Positions 16,901 through 25,833 are shown, numbered from the stretch's first letter. The stretch: DNA of 64,000 bases from Gemmataceae bacterium (GCA_009692065.1 SHZY01000011.1:1-64000); one strand, 5' to 3'. The notes: generated by a model from the sequence alone, not told the origin. A program made the numbers and translations.

Positions 16901-17060
16901 GTTTGGGCCGCTGCGTGATTTCTTCGCCCAGCGTGCCCAGGAGGATGAGGCAAAGCAGTATCGCGCCGACTTGATCCACTGGCTGCAGCAATCGCACAAA
17001 TACTCGCTCGACAACGACTCGGCGCGCAAGGAATTCGACGAGCGAGGCGTGGGCGAGTGA
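13950..17060 (+). CDS. Large single-pass membrane protein, PpiD/SurA-like
   Basis: 1036 residues. A cytoplasmic N-terminus is followed by one membrane helix (about 14-33), then VTIDGRGISSKDLHDL, the 'own-name' motif seen at the start of PpiD/SurA chaperones. The rest is long, charged and largely helical, with a coiled-coil candidate rich in Lys/Glu/Asp near residues 755-815 (KDLDKVAADLAKVATELKEI). No clear parvulin PPIase domain is seen. A role as a membrane-anchored periplasmic folding factor is plausible but unproven. The hairpin just upstream may influence its translation. Confidence 0.6.
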   Translation: MAFNVLGTFQKNKRFWMAAVLMICMVSFVFCTGMKGGMEERILDIFGLKSRGPAIVTIDGRGISSKDLHDLRAQRNLADAIMRICADIASKKVSKELFELGKKADPNQDPEKLKQIKMQLGAVRATLDLRKSRPRYFDIGVAKFDDLVEFKLWQAEADRLGIHLDDRHVRILFGNEFFNTERVQWVSREELAMAQREAMHRNFREANDTFVRHAVAEEFRVRIARLAVQTSSVRRGGRPGEGMPLKFDDPDLPDPLRAPLTLAQLWDFYKLNRAEFDVKLIPVNVQDLLAELKDAKGKLLEPNDLQKREVFEKNKYKPNDPSSEDPGLEKPAQVKVEFVYADPLSPEYLGKAKFVAQMKSTNPIAFDMMQSPLVTATRFMAVAQNEQDQLERHYDRQIGRNNRYFGAAFFGETDCNSQVLARIASRNPLALASVIFASALAPANPLEAQNAVAGHLAWGAVTKLKMTPVDPQDLQNAAAEQQVSSFLANPGEVEMAIQSEVRRRVPVYLKLFPGGTTRFPLTMAAPYLTMDFPINSEKPAGYYYLRPRYTPETVQGEIKDMLNKQTARVRAQETMAIVRKELEKSANDSEKFKRALNKLVPEHKLTYGPPPDKKGNFYNRFNIGAAKEFEVLKDSFAEYTNRINMYEGRDVTPARVLKASDGWKMFFDGTEEFAAKSLHRAMPWPPEVKPDAARAWKLADPLLMNRLNLKEADEQLLERHLAQHDPNKPAPALDLFQSADLPILFWRSAELPPIRPADYDRIVKDLDKVAADLAKVATELKEIKDTNKAVGLKKKEADLKQTQADLQEVMARVSEGWKFDETRRTKALPRAQSVAMNLINKGRNFQDIEAEASKLNQKVLLLPNLSQMYPDRVVDAPDARRILYTLPPLPKDMIPHSRDDMMKELLSLFDMKAPISIGNKDLDDVNKELFDLVSKDQDKNKPANFIQILTNKPRSIYYVALISQAPKASQEDFHQAMLRASEMKFGPLRDFFAQRAQEDEAKQYRADLIHWLQQSHKYSLDNDSARKEFDERGVGE

Positions 17061-17070
17061 TCGATTCAGT

Positions 17071-17178
17071 TGTTGTGGCATGGTCGCCTGACCATGCCAC
17101 GCCCTTGACCGTAGGTCTCCGGCGCATTCACTCGTATTCGACGACAGCAGTGGCACGGTCGGGAGACCGTGCCACAAC
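17071..17178. repeat. GTGGCACGGTC hairpin element between convergent genes
   Basis: Two hairpins, TGGCATGGTC...GACCATGCCA and GTGGCACGGTC...GACCGTGCCAC, frame the words TTGACCGTAGGTCTCCGGC. The outer ends (GTTGTGGCA / TGCCACAAC) are inverted. It sits between the PpiD-like gene and the dnaE 3' end. Copies occur at 32536-32600 and 44217-44317. Confidence 0.75.
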
Positions 17179-17185
17179 GGCTAGG

Positions 17186-20100
17186 CTACGCCCGTATATT
17201 GCCATTGCTCTGCCGCGAAAACTCAACCCGCCCTGCTCCCAAAATCGTCTCCAGGTCAGCCTTACTCACCGTCGTCGGGTTGATCTTCAATTCGTCGCTC
17301 GTCTTCATGCGCAACCATTTTCCCGAGCCGTCGCGGATGTGCAAAAACACCGGCAGATTGCCGCGTGCCCGCTGGAGAACCACGCGGATCGCCTCCATCT
17401 TACGCACGTCTTCCTGATCGTTATCCGTCAGGTCCATCAAGAGGACGAGGCCCGTGGTCCGTTCGAGCTGGCCGGCTTCCATCGACACGATGCGCGTCAC
17501 CTGCAACGTCGGCTCGTCAGTCTTACGCTCCACCACGGCGGTGACGAAGCAGATCTTGTCTTCCTCAACGAGGTCCTTGTACTTGGCGTAGTCCTCGGGC
17601 CACATGACGCACTCCGCCGCCCCGGAGAAGTCTTCGAGCTTGAAGCGCGCGTAGCGTGAGTTGCCGTTGCGCGCCTTCTTCGTGTTCATCAAGCGAACCA
17701 CCGTCAACATGCCCCCCAGGAAGACTTCCTGGTTCGGCTCGCACGCCTTGAGAGTGGCGGCGGCATGGCTGGAAAAACGCCGCAGCGGCTCTTCGTACTG
17801 GCCCAAAGGGTGGCTTGAGATATAGAAGTCGAGCGATTCCTTCTCGTACTTCAATTTCTCCAGCGGCGGCCATTCCGGGACGTTGCGCAGCCCCTCATTG
17901 GCGCTCTTCTGGCTCTCGCCGTTGCCGCCGTCGAAGCTCTCGAACAAATTCATCTGCCCATGCTTGCGATCGTCCTGCGATTGCGTGGCAGCTTGCAGGG
18001 CGCCTGCCAGCGCGTCCCAAGCTTGAGCGCGTTTCGCGCCGGTGCAGTCGAAGACGCCGACCTTGATGAGCCGTTCGATGCCGGACTTGGGTACCGCCTT
18101 CTGATCGATGCGTTCGCAGAAATCGAAGAAGTCCTTGAACGGGCCGCCTTCCTTGCGCGCACGCACAATCTCCTCGGCTGCGCCGCGCCCCAGCCCCTTG
18201 ATGGCCAAGAGGCCGAAAACGATCTTGCCTTCCTTGACCGTGAATTCCGCTTCCCCCTCTTGAATGTTCGGCGGCAGCACCGGGCAGCCTAGCCGGCGGG
18301 CGTCGTCGATGTGCTCGACCATGATATCGCGCTTGTTCGAATCCTCGATTTCGCTCGTCAACAGGGCGGCCATGAATTCGGCGGAATAATGCGTCTTGAG
18401 ATACGCCGTCTGATAGCCGAGCTTGGCGTAAGCGGCCGAGTGGGATTTGTTGAAGCCGTAGCCGCCGAAGTGGCAGATCAAATCGAAGATTTTTTTCGCG
18501 GTCTCCGCCGGCACTTTTTGCTGTGCAGCGCCGGCCATGAAATCGACGCGGCGGGCGTTGATGATGTCTTCCTTCTTCTTGGAGATCGCCTTGATGCAAG
18601 CATACGCGCTGGCCAATTCGATGCCGCCGAGTTTGTTCAAGATCCGCATGCACTGCTCTTGATAGACGAGAATCCCATAGGTCTCGGCCAGAATTTCCTC
18701 CATGATGGCATGCACGTACGTCGGCTTCTCACGCCCGTGCTTGCGGTTCACGTAGGCATCGACCATGCCGCCTGAAAGTGGGCCGGGACGATAGAGCGCA
18801 TTGGTCGCAATCAGGTCGCGAATGCTGTCGGGCTTCATCCGCTTCAAGAGCTCGCGGATGCCGTCCGATTCGAGCTGGAACACGCCGCGGGCGTCGCCGC
18901 GCTGCAGCAGCTCATACGTCTTCTTGTCGGTGAGCGGCATCGCGTTGAGGCCGACTTTCAGCAGCTCGTAGGTTCGCGGATCGCGATCCTTGATCTCTTC
19001 GAGATCACGCTTGCCGAGCCGGGTCTTGCGGATCAACTTGAGCGCGTTCTCGATGACGGTGAGCGTGCGCAGGCCGAGGAAGTCCATCTTGAGCATGCCG
19101 ATCTTTTCAAGATCGCCCATGACCCACTGAGTGGTGATGACGACGCCTTCCTTGCCGTCCTTACGGTTGATGCGCTGCACCGGCACGTAATCGGTGATCG
19201 GCCCGTTGGCGATGACAACGCCGGCGGGATGGGTCCCGGAGTTGCGATTCGTCCCCTCCAGCTTCATGGCGATGTCGATGAGTCGATGCACGTCCGGGTC
19301 GGCGTCGTATTCCTTGCGCAGCTCCGGGCTCTGCTTGAGCGAATCCTCCAGCGAAATATTGAGCACCTTCGGCACCATGGCCGTTAGGCGGTTGACGCGT
19401 TCGAGCGGAATGTCGAGCACGCGGCCAACATCCTTGATCGCCGCCTTGGCCGCCATGGTGCCGAAGGTGCCGATCTGCGCCACCGATTCTTCGCCGTAAC
19501 GTTCGCGCACATACTGGATGACGTCTTCGCGCTGGTCCTGGCAGAAGTCGATGTCGATATCGGGCGCCTCCGAGCGATTAGGATCGAGGAATCGCTCGAA
19601 TAGCAAGTCATACTCCAGCGGACAGACATGGCTCAGCTTGAGAACGTAGCTGACGATCGCCCCGCATGCGGAGCCGCGGGCGCCGGCCGGGATGTTCTTC
19701 GAAATGGCAAAGCGGACAAAGTCCCACACGATCAGAAAGTAGCCGGCGAAGCCCATCTTGCAGATAATGGCGAGTTCGTGTTCCAGCCGCTCTTTCGCAA
19801 TGTCAAAGCGGGCCTGCGCCTCCGGCGTCGCATCAGGGCCGTAGCGTTCGATCAGCCCGGCCACGCACAGCTCGCGCAGGTATTTCTCCGGCGTCTTCTT
19901 CGCGGGAGGGGTGAAGACGGGAAAGTGCCGTTTCTTGAAATCGAGCTGGATATCCACCTTGTCGGCGATTTCCTGGCTGCGTTTGACCGCTTCCTCCTGA
20001 CCCGGGAACAGGCGGTACATCTCCTCCGGCGGCCGCACGTAAAACTGATCGCTGCCGTAGCGCATGCGGTTCTCGTCCTTGAGCAGTCGCTGCGTGTTGA

Positions 20101-20776
20101 TGCAAAGGAGCACGTCGTGAGCGCCGTGGTCTTCTTGCCGCAGGTAATGGGCGTCGCAGGTCGCCACCAGCGGTAGGCCGAGGTCGTTGGCGATTTGGAT
20201 CGCCCCCTCCGCACACCGTTTCTGGATGTCGAGGCCGTTATTCTGGATTTCGACGTAGAAGTTGTCGCCGAAGACCTTCGAGAACCAGATCGCCGTGTCG
20301 CGGGCCTTCTCCATTTGATCGAGCAGGATGAAGTCGCTGAACTCGCTCGACGCGCAGCCGGAAAGGCAGATGAGCCCCTTGCCGTACTGTTCGAGCACTT
20401 CCTTGTCGATACGCGGGATGTAGTGGTAGCCCTCCAAATAGGCGATCGACGCCAGCTTGACGAGGTTCTTGAAGCCGGTGAGGTTCTGCGCGAGCAGGGT
20501 GAGGTGATAGCCAGACTCGCCGCGCTTCTTCATGGTGCGATCGGTGCGATGCGTCGGAGCAACATACGCCTCGTAGCCGACGATCGGCTTGATGCCGGCT
20601 TCAGTGCATTCCTTGTAGAACTCGATGGCCCCGAAGAGATTGCCGTGATCGGTCATGGCAATCGCATTCATGCCGAGATCTTTGGCAAGCTGCACCAACT
20701 CCGGCACCCGACTGGCGCCGTCGAGCAGGCTGTAATGCGTATGGCAATGCAGATGAACGAAGGGGCGGTCAGCCAT
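17186..20776 (-). CDS. dnaE: DNA polymerase III alpha subunit
   Basis: 1196 residues, a normal DnaE length. The N-terminal PHP domain reads FVHLHCHTHYSLLDGASR with a later MTDHGNLFGA. The polymerase active site is visible in SEAPDIDIDFCQDQR with its catalytic aspartates. The region EFMAALLTSEIEDSNKRD and FNKSHSAAYAKLGYQ are conserved DnaE blocks. The C-terminus has the OB-fold (VRLMNTKKARNGNSRYARFK) and a tail domain. It is the replicative polymerase of the chromosome. It converges with the PpiD-like gene and no other replication gene is adjacent. Confidence 0.97.
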   Translation of the reverse strand: MADRPFVHLHCHTHYSLLDGASRVPELVQLAKDLGMNAIAMTDHGNLFGAIEFYKECTEAGIKPIVGYEAYVAPTHRTDRTMKKRGESGYHLTLLAQNLTGFKNLVKLASIAYLEGYHYIPRIDKEVLEQYGKGLICLSGCASSEFSDFILLDQMEKARDTAIWFSKVFGDNFYVEIQNNGLDIQKRCAEGAIQIANDLGLPLVATCDAHYLRQEDHGAHDVLLCINTQRLLKDENRMRYGSDQFYVRPPEEMYRLFPGQEEAVKRSQEIADKVDIQLDFKKRHFPVFTPPAKKTPEKYLRELCVAGLIERYGPDATPEAQARFDIAKERLEHELAIICKMGFAGYFLIVWDFVRFAISKNIPAGARGSACGAIVSYVLKLSHVCPLEYDLLFERFLDPNRSEAPDIDIDFCQDQREDVIQYVRERYGEESVAQIGTFGTMAAKAAIKDVGRVLDIPLERVNRLTAMVPKVLNISLEDSLKQSPELRKEYDADPDVHRLIDIAMKLEGTNRNSGTHPAGVVIANGPITDYVPVQRINRKDGKEGVVITTQWVMGDLEKIGMLKMDFLGLRTLTVIENALKLIRKTRLGKRDLEEIKDRDPRTYELLKVGLNAMPLTDKKTYELLQRGDARGVFQLESDGIRELLKRMKPDSIRDLIATNALYRPGPLSGGMVDAYVNRKHGREKPTYVHAIMEEILAETYGILVYQEQCMRILNKLGGIELASAYACIKAISKKKEDIINARRVDFMAGAAQQKVPAETAKKIFDLICHFGGYGFNKSHSAAYAKLGYQTAYLKTHYSAEFMAALLTSEIEDSNKRDIMVEHIDDARRLGCPVLPPNIQEGEAEFTVKEGKIVFGLLAIKGLGRGAAEEIVRARKEGGPFKDFFDFCERIDQKAVPKSGIERLIKVGVFDCTGAKRAQAWDALAGALQAATQSQDDRKHGQMNLFESFDGGNGESQKSANEGLRNVPEWPPLEKLKYEKESLDFYISSHPLGQYEEPLRRFSSHAAATLKACEPNQEVFLGGMLTVVRLMNTKKARNGNSRYARFKLEDFSGAAECVMWPEDYAKYKDLVEEDKICFVTAVVERKTDEPTLQVTRIVSMEAGQLERTTGLVLLMDLTDNDQEDVRKMEAIRVVLQRARGNLPVFLHIRDGSGKWLRMKTSDELKINPTTVSKADLETILGAGRVEFSRQSNGNIRA

Positions 20777-20865
20777 GGCGTGAGCCCATCCTTGAGTGGG
20801 AGAATGATTGGATCGATGGGCTTATTTTCGCGTGTGGAAGCCAGGTGGAAAGATGGAATTTTCTC

Positions 20866-21318
20866 TTACTTGGAGGCTGGAGAATCCGTGTCTTTCTTGA
20901 GAAATCCAACGACGCCGCCAATGAGGGTGCCGAGCGGCGTGCCGAAAGTGATGGCAACGAGAATGTGAATGGTCTGCTCTTTACCGTCAAACGGCGGCCA
21001 ACATAGTCCGATGATGTAACTCGCCGCGAACCCAATCGCTAGGCCGGATAACATGCCAATGATGACCAGCCTCGTGCGACCGCGAATTTCCAAATGTCCG
21101 AAGGCGAATGCAAACAGGAAACCCACGACCGCGCCGATAGCCCCGCCTTGCCAGGGAAAATATCGACCTCCGGCGGCCTCCGGGTCAATATTCCAACCGC
21201 AGAACGCTTGCACGAGGAGGCCGAAAAATGCGCCAGGAAGGCATCCTAGGACGCCCCTACCGATTCGGCTCAGAAAACCTGCCAAGTTGTCGCTCATGGC
21301 CATCTCAACGGGTGACAT
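20866..21318 (-). CDS. Small multi-pass membrane protein, unknown
   Basis: Up to 150 residues with about four hydrophobic helices rich in Gly (for example GGAIGAVVGFLFAFAFG and ITFGTPLGTLIGGVVGFL). Three possible ATG starts lie within the first eight codons and no strong ribosome site separates them, so the true start may be at MSDN. Probably an inner-membrane protein. I do not recognise the family and the neighbours give no hint. Confidence 0.55.
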   Translation of the reverse strand: MSPVEMAMSDNLAGFLSRIGRGVLGCLPGAFFGLLVQAFCGWNIDPEAAGGRYFPWQGGAIGAVVGFLFAFAFGHLEIRGRTRLVIIGMLSGLAIGFAASYIIGLCWPPFDGKEQTIHILVAITFGTPLGTLIGGVVGFLKKDTDSPASK

Positions 21319-21457
21319 GAAAGAGTGAATCGCTCAATGTCCATTCAAGATTGTACCACAAACCGACGATTGCTGGCGGGACTCGAAGACGGCAATGGCC
21401 GCCGTCCGCCACACGAATACAACGATTGCCAAGCACCGCGTCCCACCGAGACCGGCC

Positions 21458-21811
21458 ATGGAATACCTCATTCTATTCACGATCATCTTCATCTACACGT
21501 CCATCCTGTGGGTCGTCGTGCTGGTCCTTTACAACCTGCTCTTCGAGTCGTTTGATTTTGGCGCCCTGGGAACGTTCGCGGGCAAGTCGGCCATCCTCAT
21601 CGCGATTGTTTCGCTGGTGCTCACCTTCGTCCCGTTCGGCGGGCTGGCGTCTTTGATCGTCTGGTGGATCGGGTTGATGGTGGTCTTCAACAAGGACTTC
21701 TGGGAATGCCGAATCCTGGTCATCTTGATCTGGGGCATCAACTTTTTGTTCGGATTGCTGATTCAAGGCCTGGTGCTTTCGCTGGCCCGCTCGCCGACGT
21801 CGACGGTGTGA
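21458..21811 (+). CDS. Small membrane protein, unknown
   Basis: 117 residues from MEYLILFTIIFIYTSILWVV; an in-frame earlier ATG adds a basic, less plausible leader. Three to four hydrophobic helices cover nearly the whole protein. Its 3' end overlaps the tail of the convergent glutathionylspermidine-synthase-like gene by 74 bases. Unknown function. Confidence 0.5.
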   Translation: MEYLILFTIIFIYTSILWVVVLVLYNLLFESFDFGALGTFAGKSAILIAIVSLVLTFVPFGGLASLIVWWIGLMVVFNKDFWECRILVILIWGINFLFGLLIQGLVLSLARSPTSTV

Positions 21812-22931
21812 TCCGGTGCGGCACGAATCGGCTCGTGTTCGTGGTGATAATGCCGTCGTCCTCGCGAATCCCCAGGCCGCAGGCGAAGCCGTTCACCAGC
21901 CAGCTGCCCAGCACGATCGTTCTGCCATCGAACTTCGGCGTTTCGTGGAATTGCTGATAGATGAACTCGCCGTCGCCGTAGTCGCCGGTGGTGACCTCGA
22001 GGCGTTGTCCGTATTCGAGAATGGTGATGTTGGCCCCCTCGCGGCCCAGCACCGGCTTCTTGACACATTTGCCCGGCAGCGAATTCCACGACGCGGGCAG
22101 CAGATTCGGATGATCCGGGAACAGCTTCCACAGGAGCGGCAACAGGGCCTTGTTGCTCAACATCGCCTTCCAGGCCGGCTCGAACCAGCGCGTCACCGCG
22201 CCGGGGATGTGCTCGCCGAACTTCTCGCGCATCAGCCATTCCCATGGATACAGCTTGAAGACGCAGCCGAGCACGCGTTCGCGCAAGTCAACAAAGGTGC
22301 GCCGGGCGGCGTTCCAGCCGATCGAGGTGATCGGGATGTGCTGCGTCTTCAAGCCCCCTTGCTGGGCCGTATCGAGGAGATAGGTCACCGTCATGAAATC
22401 CTCGACGTGGTTGTCAACGCAGACGAAGGTGACCGGGGCGCCGATCTCCGCCTTGACGCGCTGCCACGCCTCGATCAGGCGTTCGTGCAGCGAATTGAAT
22501 TGATCGTGATCCGATGCGACGTCTTGCAGCCAGTACCACTGCACGACGGCGGCCTCTAGCAGTGCCGTCGGCGTGTCGGCGTTGAACTCCGCGAGCTTCG
22601 GCGGCGACACGCCATCCCAGAGGAGATCCAGTCGGCCCACGATGCTGATTTCTTCTTCGTCCCAGCTCTTGCGGACGTGCGTGACGAATTCCTTGGGAAT
22701 CTGAAATTGATCCCACAGGGCGTGCTTCAGGATGTGCTCGACGGCTTGCAGGCACAGGTCGTTGAGGGCGTAAGTCGCTTTTTCGATCTGGTCGATTTCT
22801 GCGGAGTTGAAGACGTAGCAGGCCGATTCGTCCCAGTAGGGTTTGCCTTCGTCGGTGGTGTGAAAGGCGAGGCCGACTGATTCGACCTTCTTCTGCCAAT
22901 CGGGACGCGGAGTGAGGGTGACGCGTTGCAT
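21738..22931 (-). CDS. Glutathionylspermidine synthase-family ATP-grasp protein (YgiC/YjfC-like)
   Basis: 397 residues, close to the ~386 of E. coli YgiC/YjfC. Recognisable family stretches include LAEFNADTPTALLEAAVVQW, HPNLLPASW and VKKPVLGREGANI, followed by the ATP-grasp C-terminal part with NGFACGLGIRED. These enzymes ligate peptides to amines, although bacterial YjfC-type members have no firmly known substrate. It is third in a cluster with a DUF350 membrane protein and a cysteine-rich lipoprotein-like protein, the same company kept by E. coli YjfL, YjfM and YjfC. Confidence 0.85.
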   Translation of the reverse strand: MQRVTLTPRPDWQKKVESVGLAFHTTDEGKPYWDESACYVFNSAEIDQIEKATYALNDLCLQAVEHILKHALWDQFQIPKEFVTHVRKSWDEEEISIVGRLDLLWDGVSPPKLAEFNADTPTALLEAAVVQWYWLQDVASDHDQFNSLHERLIEAWQRVKAEIGAPVTFVCVDNHVEDFMTVTYLLDTAQQGGLKTQHIPITSIGWNAARRTFVDLRERVLGCVFKLYPWEWLMREKFGEHIPGAVTRWFEPAWKAMLSNKALLPLLWKLFPDHPNLLPASWNSLPGKCVKKPVLGREGANITILEYGQRLEVTTGDYGDGEFIYQQFHETPKFDGRTIVLGSWLVNGFACGLGIREDDGIITTNTSRFVPHRITPSTSASGPAKAPGLESAIRTKS

Positions 22932-22934
22932 GGT

Positions 22935-23249
22935 TCAGGCTCCAACGCCGCCGCCGTGCGAGGAGCCGGTGGCGCCGAACCCGCCGCGTGAAGTGCCGGA
23001 GGATGTCCCACCGCCGGTGTGCGCGGGACCGGTGCCGTGCGCCACGCCGCCGCCGAAGAACAGGGGCAGCCAGCGGACTCCTCGACTGCTACTGCCGTGC
23101 CTGCCGCCGCCATCCTTCTTGTCCTTGTCTTCGGCGTTCTGCGCTTGTTCGTCGTGGGGCTCCGGCTGGGAAAGGCAGCAGCAGCCGCAAGCACCGAGCG
23201 CGACGGCGCCCAGAATCCCCAGGGTGATGAGTGTCGATTTGCGCGACAT
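22935..23249 (-). CDS. Small Gly/Ser-rich lipoprotein-like protein (YgiB/YjfM-like)
   Basis: 104 residues. The N-terminal hydrophobic helix ends in LGACGCCC, a possible lipobox. After an acidic/lysine stretch the C-terminus is Gly/Ser/Thr-rich with SRGGFGATGSSHGGG, similar to the RGGFG tail of YgiB/DUF1190 proteins. It ends 3 bases before the ATP-grasp gene and is surely co-transcribed with it. The homology is weak by eye; the context is what makes it convincing. Confidence 0.65.
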   Translation of the reverse strand: MSRKSTLITLGILGAVALGACGCCCLSQPEPHDEQAQNAEDKDKKDGGGRHGSSSRGVRWLPLFFGGGVAHGTGPAHTGGGTSSGTSRGGFGATGSSHGGGVGA

Positions 23250-23261
23250 AGGTTAACCATC

Positions 23262-23528
23262 TTAGCTATGAATCGCCGCGGCGACAATGATGCAGATGCC
23301 CAGCACAAACGCGCCGGCCAGAATCGCGGCTGCAATGTTCTGCTTCTGCAAGATTTCTTCATCCAGTTTTCCGGGCGTCAGCTTGTCGAACAGCTTGAAG
23401 CCGAGGATCGCGAGGATGACGCCGACTACGCCAAACACCAGCGCGGACAGTACGGCCATGCCGAACATCGCGGGATCGGTGTAGATCGTCGGTTGTTGGG
23501 CCCAGAGAGATAGACCTGTGCCGATCAT
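23262..23528 (-). CDS. DUF350 family membrane protein (YjfL-like)
   Basis: 88 residues with two membrane helices separated by the DUF350 stretch LDEEILQKQNIAAAILAGA. A strong AAGGAG precedes the ATG. It is the first gene of a three-gene operon with the lipoprotein-like and glutathionylspermidine-synthase-like genes. DUF350 proteins are inner-membrane proteins of unknown role. Confidence 0.85.
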   Translation of the reverse strand: MIGTGLSLWAQQPTIYTDPAMFGMAVLSALVFGVVGVILAILGFKLFDKLTPGKLDEEILQKQNIAAAILAGAFVLGICIIVAAAIHS

Positions 23529-23666
23529 GCGTGCTCCTTTTCAAGTTGATCTCATTGGCTACCAAGCGCCGCCATTGCGCTGTGGAACGCTGGCCAGATT
23601 GTGATGCTTAGCTTACAAAAACGCAAGCAGATATTGGTTGAGTTTTTTCTCGTGAGGGAGTATCTC

Positions 23667-24056
23667 ATGTCACGCGTTGTCCATTTCGAGATTCATGCGG
23701 AAAATCCTGACCGCGCGATCGCATTCTACCAGGGCGTGTTCGGCTGGCAGTTTCAGAAATGGGCCGGGCCGATGGATTATTGGCTCATCGTCACCGGCAG
23801 CGACGGCGACAAAGGCATCAACGGCGGCATAATCCGGCGCATGGGGCCGAGTCCGCTCGAAGGCCAGGCGGTCAACGCCTACGCGTGTACCATCCAGGTG
23901 GCGGCGATTGACGAGTCCGTCGCCAAGATCGTCGCGGCGGGCGGCGTCATCGTCTTGCCCAAAATGCCGATCCCAGGCATCGGCTGGCTTGCGTATTTCA
24001 AGGACACCGAAGACAACATTGTCGGCGTCATGCAGCCGGACCCGCAGGCGAAATAA
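23667..24056 (+). CDS. VOC (glyoxalase/bleomycin-resistance) family protein
   Basis: 129 residues from the ATG at 23667, preceded by GAGGGAG; an earlier in-frame ATG would add 22 unlikely residues. It holds two VOC half-repeats: VVHFEIHAENPDRAIAFYQG with FGWQF, and the second half ending in WLAYFKDTEDNIVGVMQ. His/Glu positions typical of metal-binding VOC proteins are present (HFEIH, DTEDN). It is a cytoplasmic enzyme or binding protein; the substrate cannot be told. Confidence 0.88.
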   Translation: MSRVVHFEIHAENPDRAIAFYQGVFGWQFQKWAGPMDYWLIVTGSDGDKGINGGIIRRMGPSPLEGQAVNAYACTIQVAAIDESVAKIVAAGGVIVLPKMPIPGIGWLAYFKDTEDNIVGVMQPDPQAK

Positions 24057-24061
24057 TCTGT

Positions 24062-24237
24062 CGATACGAAAAAATAACCGCGGAGCAAAACAGGGGGGAA
24101 CGGGGAAGGGCAGGATGGACTGGAAAATGGAACGGGGGCTCAAGGACACGTCAGAGATGGACTGCTCGACATTCCCTTTCCGGCATTTACTCAAGCCTTT
24201 CCCCGTGCTCCCCGTTTTCCCCCGTGGTTCAATTTCA
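24062..24237. repeat. Inverted element with CCGCGGAGCAAAACAGGGGG-type ends
   Basis: The left end (ACCGCGGAGCAAAACAGGGG, GGAACGGGGAAGGG) pairs loosely with the right end (CCTTTCCCCGTGCTCCCCG, TTTTCCCCCGTGGTT). The unique interior carries no gene. It fills the gap between the VOC gene and the permease 3' end. Confidence 0.55.
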
Positions 24238-24254
24238 AGCGGCGCGAGCGTACC

Positions 24255-25772
24255 TTAGCCGCTCGCCTTCGGCGCGCGCCCGGCAAACACCACAAGATAG
24301 ACCACGGCCCCGACGGCGATGAAGCTGACCGCGATCAGCGATTCCGTCGGCTGACTCTGGAACATGTTCAGCAGCACCGCGCCCACCACCAGCACATAGA
24401 CGATCGGCAGCCATGGGTAACCCCAGCAGCGGTAGGGCAACTGCACCGAGCCCACCGGATACTGGCGCCGGCACATGAAAATCGACGCGACCGCCAGCGT
24501 CTCGAAGGACAGAGCGCCGAACATTGCGTAATCCGTCAGCACGTCGAACAACGCTTTGTCCGTGACCTGGAAATGCTGCGACAGCTCCGTCCAGGAGATG
24601 GCCTCGCCGAGATTGTGGAGTTGCCCATTGATCGCGTCCTTGAAATGGCGCAGCAATCCGCCTCCGACCACCAGCATGACCGCCCACCCCGCCATCAGGC
24701 CGATCGCTCGCGCCGGCGTTCCCCACGTTCGATGAATCTGGCACAAGGCGTGCGGCGCCAGGCCGTCCTGCCCCATGGCATAGAGCAAGCGCGGCCCCAC
24801 AAGCAAGTTGCCGTTCAGGGAGCCGAACACCGACGTCATCAGCGCCAGCGAAGCGAGCAGGAGGCCCACCGAGCCAAACAGGTGTTCGGTGAAGATGGTC
24901 GCGACCGGGCTGCTGCCTCCCAAGGTCACCATCTCCGTTCGGGTCACGACAAGGTGGTAGGCGACGTTGACGGAACAATAGAGGACGATCACCGCAAGGG
25001 TTCCCAGGAGGAAAGCGAGCGGGAGATTGCGGTTCGGCTCCTTCACCTCCTCGGCGACCGGCGCGAGGTTCATCCAGCCGTGATAAGCCCAGAAGATACC
25101 GATGAGGGCGCCGCCGAACTTGCTCCAGGTGAAGGTGCTTTCTTCGGTAGGCCAGATCGGCGTCAGATTGTCGGCCGACACTTTCGATCCGGTCATGAAC
25201 GCCAGGAATACGAACGGGGCCAGCGCGATGGCGAGCAGCGAGCCGACCTTGACCGTGGTGACAACGACCTGAAGCCCGCCGCCGAGGATGGTGCCGCGGG
25301 CGTTGACGAATGCCAGCACAGCAATCACGGTGACGGTGACCCCCTGCTGCCCCCAGAACGTGAGCACGTCGGCCCGGTTGCCGGCGTCGTTGACGGCGTA
25401 GCGCAGGATATCGTGAAACGCTTCCGCGAAAACGCTTGCCAGGGCTGCGATGGAGCCGGTGCGGATGATCCAGAACTCGACCCAACCCCACAAGAATCCA
25501 GCCCAGCGGCCATAGCCCTCGCGCAAGAAAACGTAGTTGCCTCCCGCCTTGGGATGGATGATGGCGATCTCGGCGAGAATGAGGGAGCCGATGAAACTCA
25601 AGGCTCCCACGAGAATCCAGGCGAGCATGATGAGACCGAACTCGCTCAAATCCTTGGCGACCGCGTGCGGCTTCTTGAACACCCCGGAGCCGATGACCGT
25701 GCCGATGACGATCGCGATCGCCATCCAGGGGCCGAGCACGCGTGGGAGTTGGGAGGAAGGCGGGGTAACCAT
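24255..25772 (-). CDS. APC-family amino-acid permease
   Basis: 505 residues from the ATG at 25772 (a TTG lies one codon earlier). About 12-13 membrane helices. The first helix region reads IAIVIGTVIGSGVFKKPHAV, the substrate-binding G-S/T-G break typical of APC transporters, and FLREGYGRWAGFLWGW is the next conserved block. It is an inner-membrane secondary transporter for amino acids; similarity to LAT/SLC7-type permeases is likely but the substrate is unknown. It is divergent from nothing nearby; glgC lies upstream on the same strand. Confidence 0.9.
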   Translation of the reverse strand: MVTPPSSQLPRVLGPWMAIAIVIGTVIGSGVFKKPHAVAKDLSEFGLIMLAWILVGALSFIGSLILAEIAIIHPKAGGNYVFLREGYGRWAGFLWGWVEFWIIRTGSIAALASVFAEAFHDILRYAVNDAGNRADVLTFWGQQGVTVTVIAVLAFVNARGTILGGGLQVVVTTVKVGSLLAIALAPFVFLAFMTGSKVSADNLTPIWPTEESTFTWSKFGGALIGIFWAYHGWMNLAPVAEEVKEPNRNLPLAFLLGTLAVIVLYCSVNVAYHLVVTRTEMVTLGGSSPVATIFTEHLFGSVGLLLASLALMTSVFGSLNGNLLVGPRLLYAMGQDGLAPHALCQIHRTWGTPARAIGLMAGWAVMLVVGGGLLRHFKDAINGQLHNLGEAISWTELSQHFQVTDKALFDVLTDYAMFGALSFETLAVASIFMCRRQYPVGSVQLPYRCWGYPWLPIVYVLVVGAVLLNMFQSQPTESLIAVSFIAVGAVVYLVVFAGRAPKASG

Positions 25773-25833
25773 CAAAAGATCCTATCCGAATTGCAGATTA
25801 AATAGAAGGCCTTCAAATCTGCAATCCGCAATG

